The translations under genes were made by a program, and so were the position numbers. DNA of 64,000 bases from Saprospiraceae bacterium (GTDB lineage Bacteria; Bacteroidota; Bacteroidia; Chitinophagales; Saprospiraceae). Numbering within the stretch: the first letter of the stretch is position 1; each line of letters opens with the position of its first letter. The DNA lies in NCBI GenBank assembly GCA_020630435.1, contig JAHDBJ010000015.1:62001-126000 (forward strand), given 5' to 3'. This document shows positions 53,330-62,987 of the stretch, piece by piece. The notes under the pieces are model-generated. The model ran no database searches. It was not told where the DNA came from and saw nothing but the letters and a program-made list of their open reading frames with translations.

Positions 53330-54664
53330 ATGGCTCAAGTACAATTGATTATGCCCAAAATGGGTGAAAGTATTATGGAGGCAACCATTCTGAAATGGGT
53401 AAAACAAGTAGGGGATGAAGTAGAAGTAGACGAGACCATCTTAGAAATTGCAACAGATAAAGTAGATTCTGAAGTACCTTCTCCTGTAAAAGGAGTGATC
53501 GCTGAGATACATTATGAGGTAGATGAGACGGTAGCAGTAGGTAAAGTAATTGCCATTATTGCGACAGAAGGCGAAAATGATAGTCCAGTTCCTACGCCTA
53601 GCGTAGTGGAAAATGTATCTTTGGAACCAGCAGCTGTTAATGAAAAAATGGAAGCGATTCCTCAAGTCGTCGAAGAAATTGTTGAACCGTTTGTAACAGC
53701 AAATAATGGAATGTTGACTACAATAAATAATAATGCGGCATTCTTTTCACCTTTGGTTAAGAATATTGCAAAGAAGGAAAATGTTAGTCAAGAACAACTT
53801 GAAAAAATTCAAGGAACTGGTCTGAAAGGAAGGGTGACAAAATATGATATTTTATCATTTATAGAAAATAGAAAAGGACAGATTCCTGTAGCAAAAGAGG
53901 CATATAAGAGTGCAACGTCCGAATTGCCTAAATCGTCTATTGAGTATAAGAGTGGTGAAGATGAAATTATTGAAATGGATAGAATGAGACGATTGATTGC
54001 AGAACATATGGTTCGATCAAAAAAAACTTCTCCACATGTTACTTCTTTTGTTGAAGTAGATGTCACGAACATTGTTAAGTGGAGAGAGAAGGTGAAAATT
54101 GAATATCAAGCGAAGCATGGTGAGAAGATAACCTTTACGCCAATTTTTATTCAAGCAGTTGCTAAAGCGATCTCGGATTTCCCAATGATTAATGTATCTG
54201 TAGATGGGACAAAAATCATTGTAAAAAAACATATAAATGTAGGAATGGCTGCGGCTTTACCGAATAATAATTTAATAGTTCCTGTTATAAAAAATGCCAA
54301 TGAGTACAACCTTGTAGGGCTAAGTAAAAAAGTTAATGATTTGGCAAGAAGAGCCAGAGCAAATCAACTAAAACCTGAAGAGATACAAGGAGGAACATTT
54401 ACATTGACAAATGTTGGTACTTTTGGGAATGTCATGGGAGTACCAATTATTAATCAACCTCAAGTTGCTATTATGTCAGTTGGAATAATACAAAAAAAGC
54501 CAGCAGTAGTAGAAACAGAATATGGGGATTTGATTGCTATCCGACATAAAATGTTTTTATCGTTATCATATGATCATAGAGTCGTAGATGGATATTTGGG
54601 CGGTTCATTTTTAAGAAGAGTCGGAGATTATTTAGAGGATTTTGATAAAAATCAAGGTTTTTAA
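53330..54664 (+). CDS. 2-oxo acid dehydrogenase E2 component (dihydrolipoyl acyltransferase)
   Basis: A 444-residue E2 subunit. The lipoyl domain (1-78) has the modified lysine in EIATDKVDSEV, a peripheral-subunit-binding domain lies near 142-180 (FFSPLVKNIAKKENVSQEQLEKIQGTGLKGRVTKYDI), and the catalytic domain runs from about 205 to the end with SYDHRVVDGYLGG. The RMRRLIAEHMVRSKKTSPHVTSFVEVDVTN start of the catalytic part is closer to the branched-chain or generic Bacteroidota E2 than to classic AceF. No E1 or E3 gene is adjacent; an E1 beta lies at 27260. An OmpA-like gene follows after 18 bases. Confidence 0.92.
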   Translation: MAQVQLIMPKMGESIMEATILKWVKQVGDEVEVDETILEIATDKVDSEVPSPVKGVIAEIHYEVDETVAVGKVIAIIATEGENDSPVPTPSVVENVSLEPAAVNEKMEAIPQVVEEIVEPFVTANNGMLTTINNNAAFFSPLVKNIAKKENVSQEQLEKIQGTGLKGRVTKYDILSFIENRKGQIPVAKEAYKSATSELPKSSIEYKSGEDEIIEMDRMRRLIAEHMVRSKKTSPHVTSFVEVDVTNIVKWREKVKIEYQAKHGEKITFTPIFIQAVAKAISDFPMINVSVDGTKIIVKKHINVGMAAALPNNNLIVPVIKNANEYNLVGLSKKVNDLARRARANQLKPEEIQGGTFTLTNVGTFGNVMGVPIINQPQVAIMSVGIIQKKPAVVETEYGDLIAIRHKMFLSLSYDHRVVDGYLGGSFLRRVGDYLEDFDKNQGF

Positions 54665-54682
54665 AAAACAAAAAACAAAATC

Positions 54683-56857
54683 ATGAGGAGAATTATTTTC
54701 GTAATTGGTTTTTGTCTGACAGCATTTATTTTAGCGGCACAGCCAGCTAATGATCTAAAAACGTTAGCTGATGTATATTTTGAAAATGGAAAATATACAA
54801 AAGCATTAAATGCACTAAGGAATTATCTTAGGCTAAAGCCTAAAGATATGGATGCGTATTTGCGAACAGCAGAATGCTATGTCGAACTAGGAGATTATAA
54901 TAGTGCTAGAAGACGACTTCAATCGCTTGCTAGACAAAAAAATCCAAGCCCTGAAATTACGCTCCATATGGCGAGGGTTTTTCATAAAGAGCATAACTTT
55001 AAAGAAGCTGTTACCTACTACAAAAAATATATCAACCTGATTAAAGATAATCATCCAAATAGAAATTATGTAAAGCACCTTATTCGTCAAAGTGGTAAAG
55101 GGATAAGCATTGCTAATCGATCTAAGATGGCGATAGCGGAGAGCCTAGGAGAAAAAGTAAATTCATCAGGTGATGATATTGCGCCGATATTTGACGCTAC
55201 AAACCCACGAACGCTCTATTTTAGCTCTTCTCGACAAGGTAATGTCGGTGGGAAATTAGATGCAGAAGGACTTCGAAATCCTGAAATAGGATCGTATAAA
55301 TCAGATATATACCTTACACGTCTCATCAATGGTGAATGGACAGCTACTGCCCCTATTGATAGACCTATAAATACAAGTAAAAATGATATTGCCTTAGGGT
55401 TCTCGAATAGGGGAAAGGTTATGTATTATTACTCTGGGTATAATACGAAAGGAAAAATATATTCGGATACGTCTAGTTATATGAAAAAAGAAGGAAAAAT
55501 AGCTCAACCGCTTAAGAATAGTCCTCTAAACTATGCTAATGGCGATGATGCCTTTTTTATGTATAACGATTCTACCATGATATTAGTAAGTGATAGGAGA
55601 GGAGGATATGGTGGAAAGGATTTGTATCTAGCTGTAAGAAGTCGCTCGGGACAATGGTCTAAACCTCAAAATCTAGGCTCTACGGTTAATGGACCATATG
55701 ACGAAGTAAGCCCTTATTTATCTAAAGATGGTAAAACATTATTCTTTAGTTCTAATGGCAAGAAGAGTTTAGGAGGATTTGATATTTTTAAAACAATCTA
55801 TAATGAAGAAACAAATGCTTGGATAAAACCTGAAAACCTAGGATTGCCGATTAATTCCGCTTGTGATGAAATGAATTTTATTTTGTCTAATGATGGTATA
55901 AAAGGCTACTATTCTTCGAATAGAGCTGGCGGTCAAGGAGGCATGGATATATTTGTTTCTTACTATAAGGAAGAATTAGTGAGCCTGCCAAGTACTCCAA
56001 GTAAAGCATTATTCCACAAACAACTAGAGACAATAACAGATGCTGGAAGAACCAATAATTCTTCAAACGATCCTTTTGGACAAACTGCTACACCTTCTGA
56101 GGCTGTTAAAGAATATGTTGTTACACCATTATTTTATGATGGAGAGACCGTTATAACGCCTTCGAATGTCAAAAAATTGAAATCCGTTTTTGGACTAATG
56201 CGTAAATATCCGCAGTTAAAACTAGAGGTTAATGCAAATTCTGATGACTCTAACCATGAAAAATTCCGTTTATTTTTCTCCTTAGAATCAGCAGCAAAAC
56301 TAGCTCAATATTTGGTAGATAATGGGATCAGTTCTTCTCGTATTTTTATTAAAGGATGTGGAGATAATTACCCTGTTGCAACAAAAGAGATTAATGGTAA
56401 CCCTAACCCTGTTGCTAAAAAGCTAAATAATCGGATTAATCTTGCTTATCATAATACTCAAGGATTGCCAATCAAAATAATTCAATCAAGTCCTCAGGTT
56501 AATAAACTAATGAAGAGTGATAAAGGAGAGTGGTATAGTAATATCATTAAAGGTCTTTCTTATAAAGTACAAGTGGCTTCAATTAAACAAATGTATGATA
56601 GTGATATCATCGTAACCTATCCTGATGCAATGATAGAAAAAGAGGTGAACTCTGATATTTTGAATTATACCGTAGGATTGTACAAAACGTATGCTTCTGC
56701 TGAACAACTTCGTAGAGATTTAGAACGGAAAGGAGTGAGTGGTGCAAAAGTAATTCCTTATGTAAATGGTATGCGTACGAGTACTGAGGAAACTAAAATT
56801 TTTGCAGGAAATTACCCTGATTTGAAGAATTTCTTGAGGGCAACAGGACAATATTAA
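54683..56857 (+). CDS. TPR / PD40 beta-propeller / OmpA-like envelope protein
   Basis: A 724-residue exported protein (signal peptide 1-19, ending LAAQ). TPRs at about 22-130, a WD40-like PD40 propeller at about 150-430 (repeats such as PYLSKDGKTLFFSSNGKKSLGGFDIF), an OmpA-like peptidoglycan-binding domain at about 480-600 and a SPOR/FN3-like C-terminus at about 620-724 (YKVQVASIKQ then YTVGLYKTYASAEQLRRDL). The architecture matches the PorE/OmpA family that anchors T9SS or gliding complexes to peptidoglycan in Bacteroidota. Whether it belongs to the T9SS here is inferred from architecture, not proved. Confidence 0.88.
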   Translation: MRRIIFVIGFCLTAFILAAQPANDLKTLADVYFENGKYTKALNALRNYLRLKPKDMDAYLRTAECYVELGDYNSARRRLQSLARQKNPSPEITLHMARVFHKEHNFKEAVTYYKKYINLIKDNHPNRNYVKHLIRQSGKGISIANRSKMAIAESLGEKVNSSGDDIAPIFDATNPRTLYFSSSRQGNVGGKLDAEGLRNPEIGSYKSDIYLTRLINGEWTATAPIDRPINTSKNDIALGFSNRGKVMYYYSGYNTKGKIYSDTSSYMKKEGKIAQPLKNSPLNYANGDDAFFMYNDSTMILVSDRRGGYGGKDLYLAVRSRSGQWSKPQNLGSTVNGPYDEVSPYLSKDGKTLFFSSNGKKSLGGFDIFKTIYNEETNAWIKPENLGLPINSACDEMNFILSNDGIKGYYSSNRAGGQGGMDIFVSYYKEELVSLPSTPSKALFHKQLETITDAGRTNNSSNDPFGQTATPSEAVKEYVVTPLFYDGETVITPSNVKKLKSVFGLMRKYPQLKLEVNANSDDSNHEKFRLFFSLESAAKLAQYLVDNGISSSRIFIKGCGDNYPVATKEINGNPNPVAKKLNNRINLAYHNTQGLPIKIIQSSPQVNKLMKSDKGEWYSNIIKGLSYKVQVASIKQMYDSDIIVTYPDAMIEKEVNSDILNYTVGLYKTYASAEQLRRDLERKGVSGAKVIPYVNGMRTSTEETKIFAGNYPDLKNFLRATGQY

Positions 56858-57356
56858 GATCAACATTGGTTTTTTAAAAAGTTTAATTTTTGCTACAAAT
56901 ATCAGAAATGATGTTTTGTTCCTATTGTCGTAGGTTATATATAAGCCTTGTATAATAAAGGTTAATAGAATTTGAATTAACCTAAATATTATCTTATCTT
57001 AATGGGCTGATTTTTAGACCGCTAACGCTTTAATAGATATTTTTTGAGGTAAATTTTATATCTTTTTTGTCTTTGATTTAATAGGCAAGAAATAAGACTT
57101 TTGTCTAAGCAATGTAGAGATCATAATTTACCTTGTATAGAACTAGAATGTATCATCAAGAAAAAAATATAACAAAATATTTGTTTCCATGGTGTTGAAA
57201 AATATCTCTTTTGAGTGTTACTAAATACCTGAAAAAGGTATTAAATAATTGTTTCTCATAATCCTTATCATCTAGTTTGTTAATGTAGTTATACAACAAA
57301 TTAAATTATTTATTTTTCCTAAACATCTTTTTATTAATTACTAAAATCGTAAAAAA
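56858..57356. other. Long intergenic region
   Basis: About 500 AT-rich bases between two plus-strand genes. A weak 8-base stem (AGGTTAAT 56959-56966 with its complement 56976-56983) may follow the OmpA-like gene. No promoter of consensus form, tRNA or credible peptide was found; frames up to 16 codons were looked at and rejected. Confidence 0.45.
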
Positions 57357-58043
57357 ATGCTATTAAACATGACAAAAATATTACTATTTATTGTAGGATT
57401 ATTATTTGTAACAACTTCATGTAATGATGACAACAATACTGATCCACCAGAAAATACGGATCCTACCTTTACTGCTACAGTAGAAGGTGCAGGTGTTTTG
57501 CTTACAGATTTCAATTTCACACAAGAAGATTTTGTGTCTGATTTTGAAAGAGGTGTTACTTTTTTTGATGATGAAGAGGCCACAGAAGAAGATATTATAT
57601 ATGGTGTATCAGCAGTAGTAGAACAAGATACCATGGTGATTTTAGCAACTAGTATTGATGATACTACAGTTGATACTAGCTATATGCTGTTTCAGCTTCA
57701 ATTGAAACCTGGTGTAGTTGGTACTTATCAGATTGAGACATTTGATGAAAATATTCTAGGAGGAATTTTTGGTGAAGAACCAGAAGAAGAAATTGAACCA
57801 TTTGAAGCTATTGCCCTATATCTTTCTACAAAATTGCCAGATGAAATTCTATTTCTATATTTATTTGGCGCAGTATCAGTTTCTTCAGATAGCACTATTG
57901 AAATTACTGAATACGATACCACTAACCAAACTATTTCTGGTAATTTCTCTTATACTCTTCGAGCGACAGACGATGAGGACGTTACTACAGATATAATAAA
58001 GGTTAAGGGGGGGAGTTTTAGTAAAGTATCTTATATAAATTAG
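57357..58043 (+). CDS. DUF6252-like lipoprotein
   Basis: A 228-residue lipoprotein; the start could also be the ATG at 57369. Lipobox TTSC (Cys near 24) is followed by a Asp/Asn/Pro-rich spacer and an all-beta domain beginning FTATVEGAGVLLTDFNF. The ending IEITEYDTTNQTISGNFSYTL fits the Bacteroidota DUF6252-type pattern, in which a short beta protein sits on the outer membrane. The protein is very acidic. Function unknown. It lies 101 bases before another lipoprotein and may be co-transcribed with it. Confidence 0.75.
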   Translation: MLLNMTKILLFIVGLLFVTTSCNDDNNTDPPENTDPTFTATVEGAGVLLTDFNFTQEDFVSDFERGVTFFDDEEATEEDIIYGVSAVVEQDTMVILATSIDDTTVDTSYMLFQLQLKPGVVGTYQIETFDENILGGIFGEEPEEEIEPFEAIALYLSTKLPDEILFLYLFGAVSVSSDSTIEITEYDTTNQTISGNFSYTLRATDDEDVTTDIIKVKGGSFSKVSYIN

Positions 58044-58144
58044 AAACAGGATTTATTTGATTTGCTATATCTTATCACAGTTGTTTAAAAATTACGACTA
58101 GCAGCTAAAAATAGAGACGTCTATAATAAAATTTTAAAAAAGGT

Positions 58145-58618
58145 ATGAAAAAAAATATAAAGGCGTCAACCAAAATTTTAATACTGTGTCTAATTATTGT
58201 AGGAGTTGTGAGCTGCGAGAATAAATCGGATTGCTGTGTAGTAGTAGATAGAAATGTTTCAATCCATTATCAGACTCAGTCGGGAGACAACTTGATAAAT
58301 AGTACTGAAGAATATAATGAATCGAATTTCAGAATTTATTATAAAAATGGAGAAGAATATGAATATATAAATCGAGGAAACTTAAGTCATCCTAAAATGT
58401 ATAAAGTTGATGAGGGAGAAGATGGGAAACTAATCATGACTATCTTTCCGTCGAATTACTATGAGGGTAAACTATCAACAACATTAATTAAACTAATAGA
58501 AAATGTAGTTGATACCTTAGTGTGTGAATTTTCCCTAGGAGAGAATCGAGAAGTTTGCACAAATGCTTGGCTAAATGGAATAGAAATGGACAATCGATTT
58601 ATAGAAGTGAAAAAATAA
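58145..58618 (+). CDS. Small lipoprotein, function unknown
   Basis: A 157-residue lipoprotein (lipobox VVSC, Cys27). The mature part begins with ENKSDCCVVVD, an unusual Cys-Cys pair close to the anchor, and has two more cysteines near the end (VCEFSLGENREVC), so disulfides or metal binding are possible. Predicted strands and short length suggest a single beta domain. I do not recognise the family. The gene follows the acidic lipoprotein and precedes the CHAT gene, all on the plus strand. Confidence 0.7.
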   Translation: MKKNIKASTKILILCLIIVGVVSCENKSDCCVVVDRNVSIHYQTQSGDNLINSTEEYNESNFRIYYKNGEEYEYINRGNLSHPKMYKVDEGEDGKLIMTIFPSNYYEGKLSTTLIKLIENVVDTLVCEFSLGENREVCTNAWLNGIEMDNRFIEVKK

Positions 58619-58741
58619 ATATAAATCCAATAGGATAATTATAATGAAATCCCTTGTTTCTTAGTATCTTGTAAAATATAATAGTCAGAACTTATACAAA
58701 GAAGAGATACAAACGGTTTTCATCATATAGCATTAATTCTA

Positions 58742-61666
58742 ATGGATATACTATTGGTTGATTACAAGAATACAAGGCCTAGGAGACACTTATGGAGTCT
58801 CTTAGGCTTTTTTTTATGGTTTTTAATGCAAATAAGTCCGAGTACTATAGCAATGGCACAATGTATGAAGGATACAAATTTTTCCCAAATAGACCAATAT
58901 TTTGATTCCTATGGAAAACATACAAGTAGTAATTTTGATAGTGCTTATCATTATTTAAATCTAGCCGAAGTGGCTTTACAAAATTGCGACAGTCTTTTCA
59001 TTCGAGTGCGTTCTGAAAAATGTTTTTTAATTTTTAGACATAAAAAGATAGCATTACTCAAGCAGGTGTTAGAAGAAAATGATAATATTATCAAAGAAAA
59101 AGGGGATGCCTACTGGGATCAATACTATCGACCAGCAGCGGTTAATGTGGGACAATATTGGGGCAACTATTACTATAATATAGGCGATTTTAATAAATGT
59201 GTAGAAGCCAATCAATCCTTTATAAACTCCTTGGAGAAGTATGCCAAAGAAGAAAAGACAATAAGAGATACTCTGTTATTAGCCAAGTTTTACAGAGCGA
59301 TAGGGAATAGCTATTACAAAAAAGGAGCTTATACCAATGCAAAATTCTACTTTGATAAAGCTTTTGGTTTAAGTTATGCCATCAAAGATAGTCGACCTCG
59401 ACAAGCAAGAATAGCCTTTACTATGAAGTTGATAGGTAGTGTGTTACGAAGTCAAGGAGATCAAAAAAATGCCGAAAAATATCTAAAACAATCACTAGAA
59501 TTACATAAAAAAGAATATGCCCAACGAACTAGGAATATTTACCGAGATCGTTTAATTACATCGTATTATGAATTGGCTTTTTTATATAAAGAGTCAAAAG
59601 ATTATGATAAGGCTCTGGCTTTACTTGAAGAAACCATAGGACTGCATGAGGAAGGAAATGATGTTATTTTTGCAGATACTTATCGACATTTGGGAGAATT
59701 GCATACCCTTCGAAAGGAATATGCACAGGCAGAAAAATACTATCAAAGAGCGTTAGAGATTACTATCCAAAATTACGGTCAAAAAAATATTAGAGTAGCT
59801 GAATTGAATCGTTTACTAGGAGAGTTATTCCATCAAAAAAAGGATTACATCAAGGCATTAGACCATTTTCAAAAAGGAAAAATAGCCATACAAATTCAAA
59901 ATACAAACATAGAGCAATCGACAGATATTAGCTCGACATTTGCACCTAAAGAATGGATGAGTATCTTGAGTAGTCAAGCAGAAACGTTGCTTCAAGCAGC
60001 TTTGTCTCCAACACCTAATATCAAGGAGATAAAGCATAGTCGAGGGGTGGCAAAAAAAGCCCTAGAGGCTCTAGAATTTAATCGTTCTCGTATCGCATCA
60101 GCAGAGGATAAAATATTGTTTACAGAAAATTCGTATAACATTTTTAATGTATTGATTGCCGCTTCTAGCAAACTTGCAGACATAACAAAGCAAGAAAGAT
60201 TTAAAAAGGAAGCCTTTTTTTATTCTGAACGAAGTAAAGCAAGTACACTCACAGAAAATCTTTTAGAGTCAAAGACCAAAACTACGATTTTGGACGACAA
60301 CAAGGAAGCAATTCGACAATTAACTTTTTTACAAGAAGAACAACGACGAAAATATGAAAGCGAACCAGACAAATTATCGAGAGCAGCAATAAAACAATTA
60401 GAAGAGTACGTCTCCATTCAGAGCCGACTAGATTCCTTGATTAATCTAAATACAGAGCCACCTACTGTTTTAAACCATGGGACTATTAATAAAAATTGGG
60501 CATCACTTTTACAAAAAGATGAAACCATCTTACATTATTTTGTAGGGAAGGAAGTTTTATATATTAAGGTAATACACCAAAAAGGAGAGGATTGGATCGA
60601 AGTTCCTTATGAAAATAAGTTATCGGAAGATATAGTATTCTTTAGAAAAAGTTTAACCGCTTACCATTTAAGTTTAGAGCAGAGTGAATCTTTTTATAAA
60701 AAACAGAATGAAGAATACACCCAAGTAGCTCATCGCTTATATAAACTATTGCTTGAACCCGTTGTGAAATATTCAAGTAAAAAATATTTGATTGTTCCTG
60801 ATGGAGTTCTTGCGTATATTCCTTTCGAAACATTACTTACAGCAAAACCAAATAGTCCCGATGATTTCAGGACATTTCCTTTTGCCATAAAAAAATGGAC
60901 TTTTAGGTATGGCTACTCATTAAGTGGATTGGAATTGATGTCTCAACAACGTACTAAAATATCTAAAGCATTAATTTTTGCGCCTTCCTTTGAAAGTGTA
61001 GACGGTGCTGAACTAGGCGCACTAAATTTTAATCAGGGGGAAGCCGAAAAAACAGCAGCATTAACTAATGGAACGCTTTATCAATCAAGCGAAGCGAATA
61101 AAAACTCTTTTATTAAAAATGCTTCAGAAGCTAGTATTTTACATATTGCAACCCATGCTCTAACCGATGAAAGAGTACCATCGAATAGTTTTATAGCCTT
61201 TGGAAAAGATGAAGATGAACGCTTATACTTACCAGAAATAAATGCAATGGATGTAGCAGCAGACTTGGTCGTTTTGAGTGCTTGTGGCACAGGTTTGGGG
61301 CGACTATTTAAAGGGGAAGGTTTAATGAGTTTATCGACAGGCTTTGCTCGTTCAGGGACTAAAAGTTTGGTATCGTCTTTATGGAGCGTTAATGATGGTG
61401 CAACGGCACAAATTATGGAGGCTTTCTATGAAGAACTTTCTAATGACGTAGCAAAAAATGAAGCGCTACATCAAGCCAAAATCAATTATCTTAATACTGC
61501 AAATACCTATCGTTCTCATCCATTTTTCTGGTCTCCATTAATATTAAACGGGAATCCAGAAACACTATTGATGCCTCAAAGAAACCTATCCTATCTAGGA
61601 TGGATAGGTTTAGCACTTTTACTTATTTTAGGGTTTCTTTTTTATAGAAAAAAGAATTTAGGGTAA
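58742..61666 (+). CDS. Exported TPR-CHAT domain protein with C-terminal membrane helix
   Basis: A 974-residue protein. A basic N-terminus and hydrophobic segment (about 14-40, ending AMAQ) look like a signal peptide. About ten TPRs follow (about 45-400), then a helical linker and a CHAT caspase-like protease domain (about 630-945) with the catalytic pair H805 (HIATHA) and C848 (LSACGTG). A final helix (about 948-966, LGWIGLALLLILGFLFY) with basic residues after it would anchor it in the inner membrane. CHAT proteins act as proteases activated through their TPRs. This one should face the periplasm, unlike CHAT proteins of cytoplasmic defence systems such as TPR-CHAT/gasdermin or Craspase. Confidence 0.9.
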   Translation: MDILLVDYKNTRPRRHLWSLLGFFLWFLMQISPSTIAMAQCMKDTNFSQIDQYFDSYGKHTSSNFDSAYHYLNLAEVALQNCDSLFIRVRSEKCFLIFRHKKIALLKQVLEENDNIIKEKGDAYWDQYYRPAAVNVGQYWGNYYYNIGDFNKCVEANQSFINSLEKYAKEEKTIRDTLLLAKFYRAIGNSYYKKGAYTNAKFYFDKAFGLSYAIKDSRPRQARIAFTMKLIGSVLRSQGDQKNAEKYLKQSLELHKKEYAQRTRNIYRDRLITSYYELAFLYKESKDYDKALALLEETIGLHEEGNDVIFADTYRHLGELHTLRKEYAQAEKYYQRALEITIQNYGQKNIRVAELNRLLGELFHQKKDYIKALDHFQKGKIAIQIQNTNIEQSTDISSTFAPKEWMSILSSQAETLLQAALSPTPNIKEIKHSRGVAKKALEALEFNRSRIASAEDKILFTENSYNIFNVLIAASSKLADITKQERFKKEAFFYSERSKASTLTENLLESKTKTTILDDNKEAIRQLTFLQEEQRRKYESEPDKLSRAAIKQLEEYVSIQSRLDSLINLNTEPPTVLNHGTINKNWASLLQKDETILHYFVGKEVLYIKVIHQKGEDWIEVPYENKLSEDIVFFRKSLTAYHLSLEQSESFYKKQNEEYTQVAHRLYKLLLEPVVKYSSKKYLIVPDGVLAYIPFETLLTAKPNSPDDFRTFPFAIKKWTFRYGYSLSGLELMSQQRTKISKALIFAPSFESVDGAELGALNFNQGEAEKTAALTNGTLYQSSEANKNSFIKNASEASILHIATHALTDERVPSNSFIAFGKDEDERLYLPEINAMDVAADLVVLSACGTGLGRLFKGEGLMSLSTGFARSGTKSLVSSLWSVNDGATAQIMEAFYEELSNDVAKNEALHQAKINYLNTANTYRSHPFFWSPLILNGNPETLLMPQRNLSYLGWIGLALLLILGFLFYRKKNLG

Positions 61667-62533
61667 GTTATTTAAAACCTTTTCAGTATACCGTATACTA
61701 AAAGTGTTTTCTGGATTACCGTTACAAGAAGTCGTCAAATCTTCTAGTTTTCCTATCCTAGTCTCTAATTCATTAGGAATAGTAGGTGGTCGAGTAATCA
61801 ACCAATCGAAATTTGGAATATTTTGTCGTTTAATTCTAGAAAGAATATTTCTAAGCCCCTCAGGAGACCAAGCAAAACCACAAAGCATTTCAGTTGCTTT
61901 AATATCCGAATTCATAACGATTTCATTATTAAAAGCAATCGACTCAGCACTAATAATAAACTGTTTTGCCAACTCAATATCATCTTCTGTTACAATCTCC
62001 AGTAACCTTCGAGTACCATCGCCACCACTTAATAGCTGACTTTTAATTAAACTAATAATAGGACTTAGAGCAGCTTCAGTCTTAGCATGTGTCCGATCAG
62101 TATATCCAATTTCATGAGCTAGAACCCCCAGTAACTGAGATTCATTCTCAATAAATTTTAATAAACCTGTATAAATAAAAATCTGTCCACCAGGAAGGGT
62201 GATGACACTTTGCTTTGAATCATTAGCAATAACATATACTTGCCAGTCAAATTTGCCTTTCTGCTCACTATTGGCAGAAACAATATTTGTATTGACTAAT
62301 GAGCGGAGCAAATTCCGCAAATGAGTATAAAGTTCCTCATTTTGACCAATGTTTTTGAGAACCCTATAGTCCTCGTCTGTTTTAAGTATAGTTGCTAATT
62401 TTTCTCCAATTGCCTTTTCATCTTCAAATGTTAAGATAGGATTATCCTGAGTCTCTTTCTCACAAGCATAAGAAAAAAGCAATATTAATAGTAGCAAAAA
62501 TACTCCACCTCTTTGTTTCATAAATAACCGCAT
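61658..62533 (-). CDS. M48-like lipoprotein with degenerate zinc site
   Basis: A 291-residue lipoprotein (lipobox SYAC, Cys24; a start at codon 5 is possible). Residues about 95-225 follow the M48 peptidase pattern (WQVYVIANDS, TLPGGQIFIYTGLLKFIENESQLLGVLAHEIGY). However, the HExxH motif reads H140-E141-I-G-Y144, so the second zinc His is Tyr, and the ExxAD motif reads as D210-I-K-A-T. Both motifs are altered, so it is probably catalytically dead and acts as a binding protein, as some BepA/LoiP relatives may do. The two ends of this gene and the CHAT gene overlap by 9 bases tail to tail. Confidence 0.82.
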   Translation of the reverse strand: MRLFMKQRGGVFLLLLILLFSYACEKETQDNPILTFEDEKAIGEKLATILKTDEDYRVLKNIGQNEELYTHLRNLLRSLVNTNIVSANSEQKGKFDWQVYVIANDSKQSVITLPGGQIFIYTGLLKFIENESQLLGVLAHEIGYTDRTHAKTEAALSPIISLIKSQLLSGGDGTRRLLEIVTEDDIELAKQFIISAESIAFNNEIVMNSDIKATEMLCGFAWSPEGLRNILSRIKRQNIPNFDWLITRPPTIPNELETRIGKLEDLTTSCNGNPENTFSIRYTEKVLNNLP

Positions 62534-62736
62534 AGTCTGTGAGTTTTAGCCATTAAAAGGATTAAATTTGGGTAAATTTAATAGTAAGATTATATTGTAG
62601 ATTCTTTTTCTTGATTGAGAGTCAAGAATTATGCCAAGCGAAGAAGATATGTTAATCAATTCGTATATCATACGACAAAAAGTTAAATTTTAACAAAAAA
62701 ACAATAATTTGTGACATTCAATTTAAAAATATTTTA

Positions 62737-62973
62737 ATGTTTAAAAAGATATTTAAGCTGCCGATTCGGTTTTATCAAATAGCAATTTCTCCTATGTTAG
62801 GTTCAAATTGTCGGTACAATCCGACCTGCTCACAATATATGTTAGAAGCTATTGACGAGTGGGGCGTAATAAGAGGCATAGGGCTAGGACTAAAACGAAT
62901 ATGGCGTTGTCATCCGTGGGCAAAGCATGAGCATTTTGACCCTGTACCGAAGAAAAACACAAAAACAAAATAG
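62737..62973 (+). CDS. yidD: Membrane protein insertion efficiency factor YidD
   Basis: A 78-residue YidD, the usual length, with the family core: [32 protein letters not shown], then [11 protein letters not shown] and HFDPVP. The three conserved cysteines are present. YidD is a small amphipathic protein that assists YidC in inserting membrane proteins. In most bacteria it sits beside yidC, rnpA and rpmH; here it instead precedes a TrpF-like gene by 14 bases, a less usual setting. Confidence 0.95.
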   Translation: MFKKIFKLPIRFYQIAISPMLGSNCRYNPTCSQYMLEAIDEWGVIRGIGLGLKRIWRCHPWAKHEHFDPVPKKNTKTK

Positions 62974-62987
62974 CAAAACGAAGCAAG

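Noticed and set aside
58742-62533. CHAT gene and neighbours as a defence island
   Set aside because: The CHAT protein has export signals and its neighbours are lipoproteins; no nuclease, reverse transcriptase, NLR or CRISPR gene is present.
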